Source: Planctomycetota bacterium | GTDB taxonomy: Bacteria; Planctomycetota; Brocadiia; JAJRTI01 | DNA: 29,762 bases | NCBI GenBank assembly: GCA_024278415.1 | Contig: JAJRTI010000516.1 | Coordinates: 1-29,762 of the forward strand | Reading direction: 5' to 3' | In this document: positions 9,306 through 16,776 of the stretch, in pieces | Layout of the letters: every line of letters starts with the position of its first letter | How positions within the stretch are numbered: the stretch's first letter is position 1 | Position numbers and translations under genes: made by a program | Notes under the pieces: generated by a model | Seen by the model: the letters and a program-made list of their open reading frames with translations, nothing else | Database searches by the model: none | Told to the model about the DNA's origin: nothing

Positions 9306-11420
9306 ACTTCCCGCGACCGGTATGAGCCAGAAGCTCGTCGCTCATCCAAGCTTTCCATCCCCTTTCGCTTCCTGCCGTGGTTCGGGTCCAAGACCCGGCA
9401 AGCGGGTCTGAAGTACTCGTCCCGAAAATCGTGGTTCTTCCCTTTCTACAAGCACACGGCCGAGCGCACGCCTGACAGCGACGTGAAGAAGCTGTCCATC
9501 CTCTGGCCCCTGTGGAATGCGGAATGGGAGAACGGCGAGAAGCGAGCGCGCACCTTTGGAGGTTTGACTAGCCGCTACGAGCGCGACGTCAACGGCTTCG
9601 TCGAGCAGCGCATCCTCTACCGCGTCTTCACGCGGCGCACCCGAAGCTGGCTGTCCGAGCACGAATTCATGCCTTTCTACTCGCAACAGAGCATCGAGGA
9701 CGGCGACAGCTATCGGAAGTTCCTAGGCGGGCTGCTGGGCGGCGAGACTCGCGGCGGACGCACCTATCTCCGCCTGCTCTACGCCCCCATCCCCATGGGC
9801 AAGGCGGACGCGCCCAACAAGCGCGCCCACGCCAAGCGGCAGGCCAGGCACGCGGCCCTCGCGCTCAACTACTTGCGCCACGGCCGGCACGACCGCGCCG
9901 CTATCGAGTTCAAGCTCGCCGGCGACGCGCGCAACGACGACCGTGGCTTCCAACTCGCGACCGGCGAGGCCTATCTGAAGGCTGGGCCCGAAGCTGTGAG
10001 CAAGGAGCTGCGCTCCACCATTCCATCGTCCCTCGAATCCCTGGTCGGCAAACGCGGCTACTCCGACACCACCGCGGTCCAGCAGAATCTGCGCAAGCTC
10101 GCGATCCAGCACTTCAGGCGAGCGATCGAGCTTGGCGCGGACGAAGCGGACACGCTGCGCAAGATCGCCCGCGCGCACGCCGACATGAAACAATACGAGC
10201 CGGCATTGCAAGAGCTTGCCAAATCCGACGAACTTCGCCCCAGCTTCGCCACGGCCATGGACCGGCTCGCCGTGCTCGCCGAGTTGCGAGGCGTCAGGCT
10301 CGTGGGCTTGTACGCGCCGGCGCGTCAGCCCCGGCCCCAAGGGAAACTTGCCGAGAGCGCGGGGCGCAAGTGGCGGAAGCTGCTGGCCGAACTCCGCAAG
10401 CGCTATCCCGAATCGCCAACGCTCGCGCTTTGCGAGGCGGAGACGGTCGATTGGTTGCAATACTGCGACGACATCGGGGATAGATACCGCTGCATGTCCG
10501 TGCGGAGCGCTCTGTCCGAATCAACCGAGCAAGCGCTCGCGCTGTACGAACGCGGTGCGCAAATGCGGCCAGGGCCGGACGAGAAGCTGTGGCTCGCCGG
10601 GCGCCCAGCCCCCCGCGTGCTCAATAGTTGGCCAGCGCCCGAACATGTCTGGCGAGAGCGGAAGAGAACAGTTCGCCCTTCGCCGATCTGCGCGGCCCGC
10701 GGCATCATCATCCTAAGCCGCCAGGCTTCGCTTCTGATGGACCAGGAGAAGCTCGGCGAAGCCGAGGCCCGGCTCGCGCGCATCCAGAAACTCATGGGCC
10801 GCGTCTGCCAAAACTGCGATGAAACCGACTATGCGGACGACGTGTCATACGGGCTCTGGCACGCGATGGACAGCCTCGAACGATTGTACGTGAAAAAGCG
10901 GAACTGCCCTCAGACGTACCTCGCGACCGCGGAGGAATGGGTCAAGCCCCTCTGCCCGCGGCACAAGAAGATTCTTGAGCGGCTCGCGGCGGGCGTTCGC
11001 ATCGAACTGCAATACCTCAAGCAATGGCGCATCAGCCCGGTGGCCGGCCGCGACTTCGCGGCCAAGATCTACCGCGGCAAGTTCTTCGATCGCTACGTGG
11101 ACCTCGACGCGATCCTTGGCCATCCCGACCACTGCAAGGTCGCGGCCGAGTGCGTGCTCGTCTCGCCCGACGAGAGAGAGGCCGTTTTGCGGCTGGGCTT
11201 CGATGAAAAGCTGAGCGTGGAGCTGAACGGCGAAACTGTATTCCGCAAGCGATCTCGCCGCGTCGCGGTGCGCGACGAGTTCACGGTCCCCATCCGACTG
11301 CGCAAGGGGGAAAACCGCTTGAAGCTGATCGTCACCGACAAGACGCTCGGCTACGGCTTCTTTGCCCGGCTCTCCGACGAGCGCGGGGACTTCATGGATG
11401 ATGTCACGTACAAGGAGTGA
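9306..11420 (+). CDS. Repeat/TPR/beta-sandwich protein, C-terminal part of a TAG-split gene
   Basis: 704 codons following the TAG at 9303-9305 in the same frame. The W-P-F repeat carries on at once (IPFRFLPWFG, SWFFPFYKH, SILWPLWNAEW, EFMPFYSQ). The first usual start codon that gene finders would take is GTG 9483, which has no ribosome site and would cut through a repeat unit, so independent initiation looks unlikely. After the repeats comes a helical TPR-like region (AIQHFRRAIELGADEADTLR and QYEPALQELAKSDELRPS, roughly nt 10090-10280), a Cys-containing helical stretch (CQNCDETD), and a C-terminal jelly-roll-like domain (VELNGETVFRKR, PIRLRKGENRLKLIVTDKT, GYGFFARLSD) like the sugar-binding modules common in secreted proteins of PVC-type bacteria. 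Its function is unknown. Confidence 0.78.
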   Translation, partial: TSRDRYEPEARRSSKLSIPFRFLPWFGSKTRQAGLKYSSRKSWFFPFYKHTAERTPDSDVKKLSILWPLWNAEWENGEKRARTFGGLTSRYERDVNGFVEQRILYRVFTRRTRSWLSEHEFMPFYSQQSIEDGDSYRKFLGGLLGGETRGGRTYLRLLYAPIPMGKADAPNKRAHAKRQARHAALALNYLRHGRHDRAAIEFKLAGDARNDDRGFQLATGEAYLKAGPEAVSKELRSTIPSSLESLVGKRGYSDTTAVQQNLRKLAIQHFRRAIELGADEADTLRKIARAHADMKQYEPALQELAKSDELRPSFATAMDRLAVLAELRGVRLVGLYAPARQPRPQGKLAESAGRKWRKLLAELRKRYPESPTLALCEAETVDWLQYCDDIGDRYRCMSVRSALSESTEQALALYERGAQMRPGPDEKLWLAGRPAPRVLNSWPAPEHVWRERKRTVRPSPICAARGIIILSRQASLLMDQEKLGEAEARLARIQKLMGRVCQNCDETDYADDVSYGLWHAMDSLERLYVKKRNCPQTYLATAEEWVKPLCPRHKKILERLAAGVRIELQYLKQWRISPVAGRDFAAKIYRGKFFDRYVDLDAILGHPDHCKVAAECVLVSPDEREAVLRLGFDEKLSVELNGETVFRKRSRRVAVRDEFTVPIRLRKGENRLKLIVTDKTLGYGFFARLSDERGDFMDDVTYKE

Positions 11421-11427
11421 GAGGGCG

Positions 11428-11521
11428 GTAGCTGCATGCGCCAGCATGCGGGGCTCTTGCGAACTTGAAGCTATCTGTCGTCCGCCCCGCTGTTCGCCGT
11501 ACGGCGGACGGCTGCGGCTAC
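11428..11521. repeat. Palindromic intergenic element, family 2 relative
   Basis: GTAGCTGCATGCGCCAGCAT at 11428-11447 matches the left arm of the 7140 element with few changes. A counterpart ending GCTGCGGCTAC (11511-11521) closes the unit. The inner part adds a palindrome, CGCCGTACGGCG, around 11496-11507. Its right end contains the TAG stop codon of the minus-strand iron-sulfur gene, so the element may define the shared 3' end of the two convergent transcripts. Confidence 0.55.
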
Positions 11522-12765
11522 AGGCCGCTCTGGATTATTCCCCCGGCCGCGATCTCAAACGTGTGCTTGACCTTGGCGCTCACTCCCGCGGCTTCGAGCC
11601 GGTCGGCCAGTTGCAGCATGCACCCGGGGCAGGTGGTCGCCACGACGTCGGCGCCCGTCTCCCTAATCATGTCCACCTTGTGCTGGGCGATCTTGCAGGC
11701 GTAGTCGTAGTGGAACAGGCTGAACGCACCCCCCATGCCGCAGCAGCGGTCCGGCTCGGCCATCTCGACGAGGTCGGCCGCGGACTGGATGAGTTGGCGC
11801 GGGGGCTCCGTGACGCCTTGGCCGAAGTTCAGATGGCAGGGATCGTGATACGTCACCTTCGGCCGCGTCGCCCCATCCACTGCCGCGAGGCCCAGCTTCT
11901 CGATAGCGCCCTCTTTGGCCAGGAACTCGGTCGCGTCGAACACGCGCGCCGAGAACGCCTTCCCCGCCTCGCCGAGCAACTGCTCGTAGTCGGCCTTCAG
12001 CGTGCGGCCGCAGGACGCGCAGCCGGTGACGATGGTCTCGCAGCCGGCAAACGCCGCGACGTTGATCTTGGCCAAGCGCTTGGCCGCGGCCACCGCGCCG
12101 AAGCCGATGACCGGCGTGCCGCAGCAGACCTGCCCCTGGGGCACAACCACGTCGTACCCCGCGCGGTCAAACACGTCGATCAGCGCGGTCGCGATGTGGG
12201 CGTAGCCGTAGTTGGTGAGGCAGCCGAGGAAGAGGCCGACCTGCGGCCGGCCGCCCTTGGGCTGGTGGCCGCGCAGTTGCTTGAGCGCGCTTCGCCTCGC
12301 GAGCGCGGGGATCGATTGCCGGCCGAGAAACGCGAGGGGCAGGTGGCGCAGCAGGCCCTCGTGCTTGAGGGGCAGCACGTGCTGCGATAGCGCGCCCAGC
12401 CGGACCATCGCGTCGAACAGCCAACGCCGGGGCAGCACGACGCTGAAGATGAATCGCGCAAGCCACGGCACCCCGCGCCGGTTCGCGATCTCGTTGCGCA
12501 TGCCCTGGAGGATCTTCTCGTACGCGACTCCGCTGGGGCACACGCTCGTGCAGCGCAGACATTTGAGGCACGTCCACATGTACGCCTTGACCTTGTCGGT
12601 CAGGTCGAGGCGCCCGTCGATGACGGCCTCCGCGAGCGTGATGCGCCCCCGTGCGACCGCGCTCTCATCGCCCGTCTCGAGGAAGATGGGGCACACGCTA
12701 CGGCACTTGCCGCACTTGGCGCAGCGCGCGATCTCAGAGCGGATGTCGTCGGTGGCGGCGCTCAA
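11518..12765 (-). CDS. GlcF-like (Fe-S)-binding oxidoreductase subunit with two CCG domains
   Basis: 415 residues, cytoplasmic. Two [4Fe-4S] ferredoxin motifs are complete: CAKCGKCRSVCP (Cys15, 18, 21, 25) and CLKCLRCTSVCP (Cys66, 69, 72, 76). Two CCG domains follow, with the hallmark pairs CCGTPV and CCGMGG and their partner cysteines (LGCLTNYG, TGCASCG, HDPCH, TCPGCMLQL). This is the build of glycolate oxidase GlcF and lactate-utilisation or heterodisulfide-reductase-like electron-transfer subunits, which pass electrons from a flavin dehydrogenase; no flavin subunit gene is in the window. The start is a TTG with GGAGGG upstream, and it overlaps by four bases (TTGA) the ancestral stop of the toxin gene before it, suggesting translational coupling. 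The stop lies in a repeat element. Confidence 0.88.
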   Translation of the reverse strand: MSAATDDIRSEIARCAKCGKCRSVCPIFLETGDESAVARGRITLAEAVIDGRLDLTDKVKAYMWTCLKCLRCTSVCPSGVAYEKILQGMRNEIANRRGVPWLARFIFSVVLPRRWLFDAMVRLGALSQHVLPLKHEGLLRHLPLAFLGRQSIPALARRSALKQLRGHQPKGGRPQVGLFLGCLTNYGYAHIATALIDVFDRAGYDVVVPQGQVCCGTPVIGFGAVAAAKRLAKINVAAFAGCETIVTGCASCGRTLKADYEQLLGEAGKAFSARVFDATEFLAKEGAIEKLGLAAVDGATRPKVTYHDPCHLNFGQGVTEPPRQLIQSAADLVEMAEPDRCCGMGGAFSLFHYDYACKIAQHKVDMIRETGADVVATTCPGCMLQLADRLEAAGVSAKVKHTFEIAAGGIIQSGL

Positions 12766-12883
12766 GTTCCCTCCGGGCGATCCTCTGCGTTGTCGGTTGC
12801 GGCGAGAACTGCTTGCACAACGGCGTCACTGAACCAGAACCCCGCTTGGCGAAGGTCGTCTATGGCCTCGGCCAGGGGTTTCT
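12762..12883 (-). other. Out-of-frame C-terminal tail of the DUF3368 toxin
   Basis: This minus-strand frame reads KPLAEAIDDLRQAGFWFSDA and onward to a TGA at 12764-12762. That is the normal C-terminal end of DUF3368 proteins but lies one base out of register with the body of the gene. The two frames meet near AAACCCC (complement of 12875-12881). The terminal TGA overlaps the TTG start of the next gene, as expected in an intact operon. Confidence 0.75.
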
Positions 12884-13267
12884 GAGCAGCCCACGCTTGT
12901 AAGCCAGCTTTAGGATGCCGAGTGTGCCCACGAGAGGGAGGCCGAGTTGTCGGGCGCCAGCTCGCGCCTCGCGGTCGTCGAGGAGCATGAGGTCCGCACC
13001 CAGTTCGTGTCCGAGTGCAAGCGCGTCGGCTTCTCCGAGGCTGAGCGTGCTCTTGGGCAGAGCAGGCGCCGGCGCCTTGGTCACACGGGTTTCGATCCAT
13101 GACGCCTCTGCAACTTCCGATGCGCCCGGGCGCCCCTCGCCGCGGCGGACGACCTCATGGCAAACAGATTCGGGTATGAGTACGCGGCCAAACAGTCTGC
13201 TCAGGAGATGCATCTGCCCGGTGCTGCTGAGCGCGATCAGCACGCTGGCATTGCTGACAACCTTCAC
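12860..13267 (-). CDS. DUF3368 PIN-like toxin, frameshifted near its C-terminus
   Basis: 135 residues as read. The chain starts VKVVSNASVLIALSSTGQ with the PIN-type first Asp replaced by Asn, as usual in DUF3368, then SLGEADALALGHELGADLML carries the central acidic Glu-Ala-Asp, followed by LLDDREAR, the second acidic pair. Such proteins are predicted metal-dependent RNases paired with UPF0175 antitoxins. The GTG start overlaps the antitoxin TGA (GTGA). The frame ends early at TAG 12862-12860, whereas the usual family C-terminus continues in another register to 12762. A single missing base near 12880, or a -1 ribosomal shift, would give about 167 residues. It could be a decayed toxin, a sequencing slip, or programmed frameshifting. 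Confidence 0.75.
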   Translation of the reverse strand: MKVVSNASVLIALSSTGQMHLLSRLFGRVLIPESVCHEVVRRGEGRPGASEVAEASWIETRVTKAPAPALPKSTLSLGEADALALGHELGADLMLLDDREARAGARQLGLPLVGTLGILKLAYKRGLLRNPWPRP

Positions 13268-13536
13268 TTGGCCAGCTTCTCCACGATGTCGTGGTCCCGC
13301 CTCCACTCCTCGACGTCGTAGTTGAGCGGGATGCCCAGCGTCTTGTTGAATTCGAGGAATTCCCAGAGATCGATTCCCGCCAGTTCGCACGCCTTCTGGA
13401 GCGAGATGCGCCCCTCGCGGTACATCTCGAATGCGGCCAGACGGGTGATCTCACGCGGAGCGTCGTGCTCCGATATCTTCGCCGCGGCAAGCAGGTCCTC
13501 GGGCAGCTCAAGTTGTATCGTCGCTGTTGGGCTCAT
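13264..13536 (-). CDS. UPF0175 family antitoxin
   Basis: A 90-residue protein that should bind and neutralise the DUF3368 toxin encoded just downstream, and probably represses their shared promoter. The sequence begins with a short beta strand (TIQLELPEDLLAAA), then helices with MYREGRISLQKACELAGIDL, the UPF0175 signature resembling a helix-turn-helix, and ends DVEEWRRDHDIVEKLAK. ATG start at 13536 with AGGTG nearby; the TGA overlaps the toxin GTG by four bases. Family assignment is by sequence likeness; I cannot show pairing experimentally. Confidence 0.85.
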   Translation of the reverse strand: MSPTATIQLELPEDLLAAAKISEHDAPREITRLAAFEMYREGRISLQKACELAGIDLWEFLEFNKTLGIPLNYDVEEWRRDHDIVEKLAK

Positions 13537-13553
13537 AGCACCTGCCGGGCCTT

Positions 13554-13628
13554 ATTATAGGGCATCTACCACCGCAAGCCTCGACTCGCGAACGCATCCC
13601 ATTATACAGCGCCGCGGGGCATCTGCAA
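13554..13628 (-). promoter_or_regulatory. Candidate promoters of the toxin-antitoxin operon
   Basis: On the minus strand there are two perfect TATAAT boxes: complement of 13601-13606, preceded after 16 bases by TTGCAG (complement of 13623-13628), and complement of 13554-13559, lacking a good -35. The first would give a leader of roughly 60 bases before the antitoxin ATG at 13536. The duplication of -10 boxes is compatible with autoregulation. Confidence 0.4.
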
Positions 13629-13659
13629 GACTGGCCGCGCGCCCATTAACAGGCGCCAG

Positions 13660-14730
13660 CTACACGCTGAACCGGAAGTCGATGATGTCGCCGTCTTGCA
13701 CGACGTATTCCTTGCCCTCCAGGCGCGCCTTGCCCGCGGCGCGCACGGCCTTTTCGCCGCCGAGTTCGCGCAGATCGTCGAAGGAAAACGTTTCCGCGCG
13801 AATGAACCCGCGTTGAATGTCGCTATGCACTTTGCCCGCGGCTTCGACGGCCGGCGTATCGCGGCGGATGGGCCACGCGCGCACTTCGTCCTTGCCCACG
13901 GTGAGGAAGCTGATGAGCCCCATGGCCGCGTAGCAGCTCTGCACGAAGCGGTTCGTGGCCGGCTCCTCGATGCCCAGGTCCGCCATGAACTCGGCGCGGC
14001 TGTCGGCGTCGAGCTGCGCGAGTTCGCTTTCGAGCTTGGCGCACAGGGGCACGATTTCGAGGTCATCCTCGATCACCCCTTCCACGTTGACGGCCTCGCC
14101 AAGCTGGTCTTCCCCGATGTTGACCACCACCATGATGGGCTTGAGCGTGAGCAGCCCCAGCGACTTGATGAGCGCGTGGTCTTGGCCATCGTCGATCAGG
14201 CTTCGCACGGTCTTGCCGGATTCAATGCCCTGCTGGAGCCTCCCGTGCAACGCGAGTTCCGCCTTGTGCTGGGTCTGCATCTCGGTCGGCTTAAGCACGT
14301 CCTTCTCGAGCCGTTCGATCCGGTTGCACACGATCTGGAGATCGGCCAACATGAGTTCGGTCTGCAACTCCGCCAGATCAGCGGCCGCGTCCACTTGCCC
14401 GCGGGAAGGCGGCGCTGCCGCATCCTCGAACGCGCGCACCACGAGCACCAGCATGTCCACTGTGCGCACCTGGTCGAACAGCCGCCGCGCGGCCGCGCGG
14501 CCGGCCGAATCGATGAAGGACAGGCCAGGCACGTCCGCGCATTCGATTGTGGCGTAAACCGTCTTCTTGGGCTCGTACAGTGTCGTGAGCCAGTCGAGGC
14601 GTTCGTCTGGAACAGGCACCACAGTCTCCACGATCTGCGCTCCCCCTCCGGCGCCGGCTTCGCGGCCGCTGATCGCGGAGACCAGCGTACTCTTGCCAGA
14701 CTGCATCAGACCAAGCAAAGCAACCTTCAC
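13660..14730 (-). CDS. ychF: YchF/OBG-type GTPase-like protein with TGS domain
   Basis: 356 residues. The N-terminal P-loop is MKVALLGLMQSGKSTLV, differing from the usual YchF PNVGKS by MQSGKS. The G3 motif DVPGL is present. A coiled-coil-like insertion (about 130-170) follows, and the C-terminal domain (SFLTVGKDEVRAWPI, GFIRAETFSFDDL, GKEYVVQDGDIIDFRF) is the characteristic YchF C-terminal/TGS region. YchF proteins bind nucleotide (often ATP) and associate with ribosomes. The clear changes in the P-loop and G4 region indicate a divergent paralogue and not necessarily the housekeeping copy. Start is GTG with GAGGAG 8 bases upstream. It shares strand with the toxin-antitoxin and GlcF-like genes but is about 120 bases apart. 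Confidence 0.85.
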   Translation of the reverse strand: MKVALLGLMQSGKSTLVSAISGREAGAGGGAQIVETVVPVPDERLDWLTTLYEPKKTVYATIECADVPGLSFIDSAGRAAARRLFDQVRTVDMLVLVVRAFEDAAAPPSRGQVDAAADLAELQTELMLADLQIVCNRIERLEKDVLKPTEMQTQHKAELALHGRLQQGIESGKTVRSLIDDGQDHALIKSLGLLTLKPIMVVVNIGEDQLGEAVNVEGVIEDDLEIVPLCAKLESELAQLDADSRAEFMADLGIEEPATNRFVQSCYAAMGLISFLTVGKDEVRAWPIRRDTPAVEAAGKVHSDIQRGFIRAETFSFDDLRELGGEKAVRAAGKARLEGKEYVVQDGDIIDFRFSV

Positions 14731-15092
14731 AGACGAAACTCCTCGGACGCGCGATCCTGGCGCCTTTGCGATGGCATGGAAAACCCAATAGGATAGCGCC
14801 GCCTGCGACGCGAATCAAGCGACGCGGCCCAGGAGTGTCCCCAGAATACGCAGCGGCCCCACCCCCAGGCCGGTGCGGCCGGCAGGTTGTGACGCCTGTG
14901 ATATGCACACACGCGGAATGGGCGAGCCGAGCGGTTCATAGTAGGGCGGTTTATCGCCCGTTGCTTCGGGCGCGGAGACGGGCGACAAACCGTCTTGCCA
15001 CTGTCAGCCCGCGCCATTGGCCGCTCAGATCAGCAAACCTCCGTGGGGAAACTCTTGACGCGGCCGGCCCATGCGGCAGCCGAAAAGGAAGA
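14731..15092. other. Intergenic region between ychF and the tRNA promoter
   Basis: No gene is supported. It separates the divergent GTPase gene from tRNA-Phe and contains a decayed family 1 palindromic element at 14939-15000. A further TTGACG near 15053 has no matched -10 and is not called. Confidence 0.5.
14939..15000. repeat. Degraded family 1 palindromic element
   Basis: TAGTAGGGCGGTTTATCGCC (14939-14958, then CGT) repeats the sequence of the 181-252 element with a few substitutions. The opposing arm ACGGGCGACAAACCGTCTTG (14978-14997) has drifted, so the outer end no longer pairs. The inner 13 bases still match. It is evidence that this repeat family is dispersed and of mixed age. Confidence 0.6.
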
Positions 15093-15121
15093 TTGACTTC
15101 CGACCCAGCCGGGAATATAAT
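15093..15121 (+). promoter_or_regulatory. Sigma70-type promoter of tRNA-Phe
   Basis: TTGACT (15093-15098), exactly 17 bases, then TATAAT (15116-15121). This is the strongest promoter in the window and lies 29 bases upstream of the mature tRNA 5' end, the usual arrangement for a stable RNA gene. Confidence 0.85.
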
Positions 15122-15150
15122 ATTTCTCTTACGGTTTCGCCTACAAGAGA

Positions 15151-15223
<73 letters not shown>

Positions 15224-15426
15224 CCTTTCTTGCGCACGATGGGGGCGCCGGGGCAGATGAGGCCTTTGTGGCTAAGAGCGATTGGGGGACGCGCGTCCGC
15301 ATACCAGAAGGCATTCCACGGAAGCCGCGGCTGGGGCCTCGGCTCCTGAAACGGCTCAGCAGCGCTGGCGGTTGGCTGCCAGGTGTTGCACGGTTTCTTT
15401 CGCGGCTCGGATAGGAGTTTGTGCAT

Positions 15427-16776
15427 ATGGCGCGCAGCAACCTTACATGGGCATGCCTCATCGCCGGCATCCTCGCTATCGGCATCGCTACGCTTGGCGC
15501 CCAGAATGGCGACGACGACCTCTACCGGCGTTACGATGAGTTCGTACGCGTCGTGCAGAAGGTGCGCGAGAAGTACGTCGACCCCGACGCGGTGGACGTG
15601 GACAAGCTCTTCAAGGGCGCAATCAAGGGCATGCTGCAAACGCTGCCTGACCCGTACAACGTCTACTTTACGGGCCAAGACTTGGAGAACTTCGAGGTCG
15701 ACACCAAGGGCTTGTTTGGCGGCCTGGGCATCGAGATCACATTGACGGACGGCATCCTCACCGTCGTCACGCCGCTCGTGGGCACGCCGGCGTTCAAGGC
15801 CGGCGTCGAGGCAAGTGACCGAATCATCAAGATTGACGGCGAGTCGACGGAAGGCCTGTCCCTGAACGAAGCCGTGAAGAAACTGCGCGGCAAGCCGGGC
15901 GATCCCGTGACCATCACCGTATTGCGCGAGGGCGAGACCAAGCCTCTCGACATCCCCATCGTGCGCGCTGTGATCGTCGTGCCAAGCTTGCGAGGCACGC
16001 GCATGATCGACAAGAAGGCCAAGATTGGGTACGTGTGGATCACGAACTTCCAGCAGCAAACCGCGGAGGACTTGCACAAAGCGCTCAAGGAACTCACCGA
16101 CCAGGGCATGGAGGCGCTCGTGCTCGACCTGCGCTACAACCCGGGCGGGTTGCTCAACGTGGCCATCGAGGTGTCGGAGACGTTCCTCGAAAAGGGCCAG
16201 GTCGTGGTCAAGACCAAGGGCCGGCACGCGAGTGACACCCGCGTGTACAGGGCGAAAGGTACGAGCATCAAGTCGCTGGCCACCATGCCCATCGCGATTC
16301 TCGTGAACAAATCGAGCGCCAGCGCGTCGGAGATCGTCGCCGGGGCGCTGCACGACCACAACCGCGCGATCCTCGTGGGCGAGCACACGTACGGCAAGGG
16401 ATCCGTGCAGACCGTCATCCCCATGGAGAACAGCAAAGCCGCACTCAAACTCACCACCGCGCGCTACTACACCCCCTCGGACACGCCCATCCTCGCCAAG
16501 AAGGGCATCGAACCGGACGTGAAAGTGGAGCTGACCCTGGAACAGGTCAGACGCATGAGCAAGTACTATCGCGAGGAGCACCTGCGGGAGAACAACGGCA
16601 TGAAAGGCGAGGGCAAGACCGACGCCGCGGGCAAGCCGAAGGCGGAAGCGAAGCAGGGCAATGCAAAGGCGGAGGGGCTCACCTGGCAGAATTCGGACCC
16701 GCAACTCGTGCGCGCGGTGGACCTGCTGCGCTTGGGCCGCATCTTCTACGACCGCATGGCCGTGGGCAAGAAGTGA
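15427..16776 (+). CDS. ctpA: C-terminal processing protease (S41A, CtpA/Prc type)
   Basis: 449 residues. The ATG at 15427 has GGAG 9 bases upstream and is better spaced than the GTG at 15421. An N-terminal signal or anchor (MARSNLTWACLIAGILAIGI) directs it to the periplasm or membrane. A helical segment precedes the PDZ domain (GLGIEITLTDGILTVVTPL, then AGVEASDRIIKIDGE), which recognises the unstructured C-termini of substrates. The protease core has YVWITNF, LVLDLRYNPGG, the nucleophile Ser299 in SASASEIVAGAL and Lys324 in YGKGSVQ, with the 25-residue spacing typical of the Ser-Lys dyad. The charged tail after residue 370 is Lys/Ala rich. The TGA overlaps the tsaD start by one base, indicating an operon. 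Confidence 0.92.
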   Translation: MARSNLTWACLIAGILAIGIATLGAQNGDDDLYRRYDEFVRVVQKVREKYVDPDAVDVDKLFKGAIKGMLQTLPDPYNVYFTGQDLENFEVDTKGLFGGLGIEITLTDGILTVVTPLVGTPAFKAGVEASDRIIKIDGESTEGLSLNEAVKKLRGKPGDPVTITVLREGETKPLDIPIVRAVIVVPSLRGTRMIDKKAKIGYVWITNFQQQTAEDLHKALKELTDQGMEALVLDLRYNPGGLLNVAIEVSETFLEKGQVVVKTKGRHASDTRVYRAKGTSIKSLATMPIAILVNKSSASASEIVAGALHDHNRAILVGEHTYGKGSVQTVIPMENSKAALKLTTARYYTPSDTPILAKKGIEPDVKVELTLEQVRRMSKYYREEHLRENNGMKGEGKTDAAGKPKAEAKQGNAKAEGLTWQNSDPQLVRAVDLLRLGRIFYDRMAVGKK

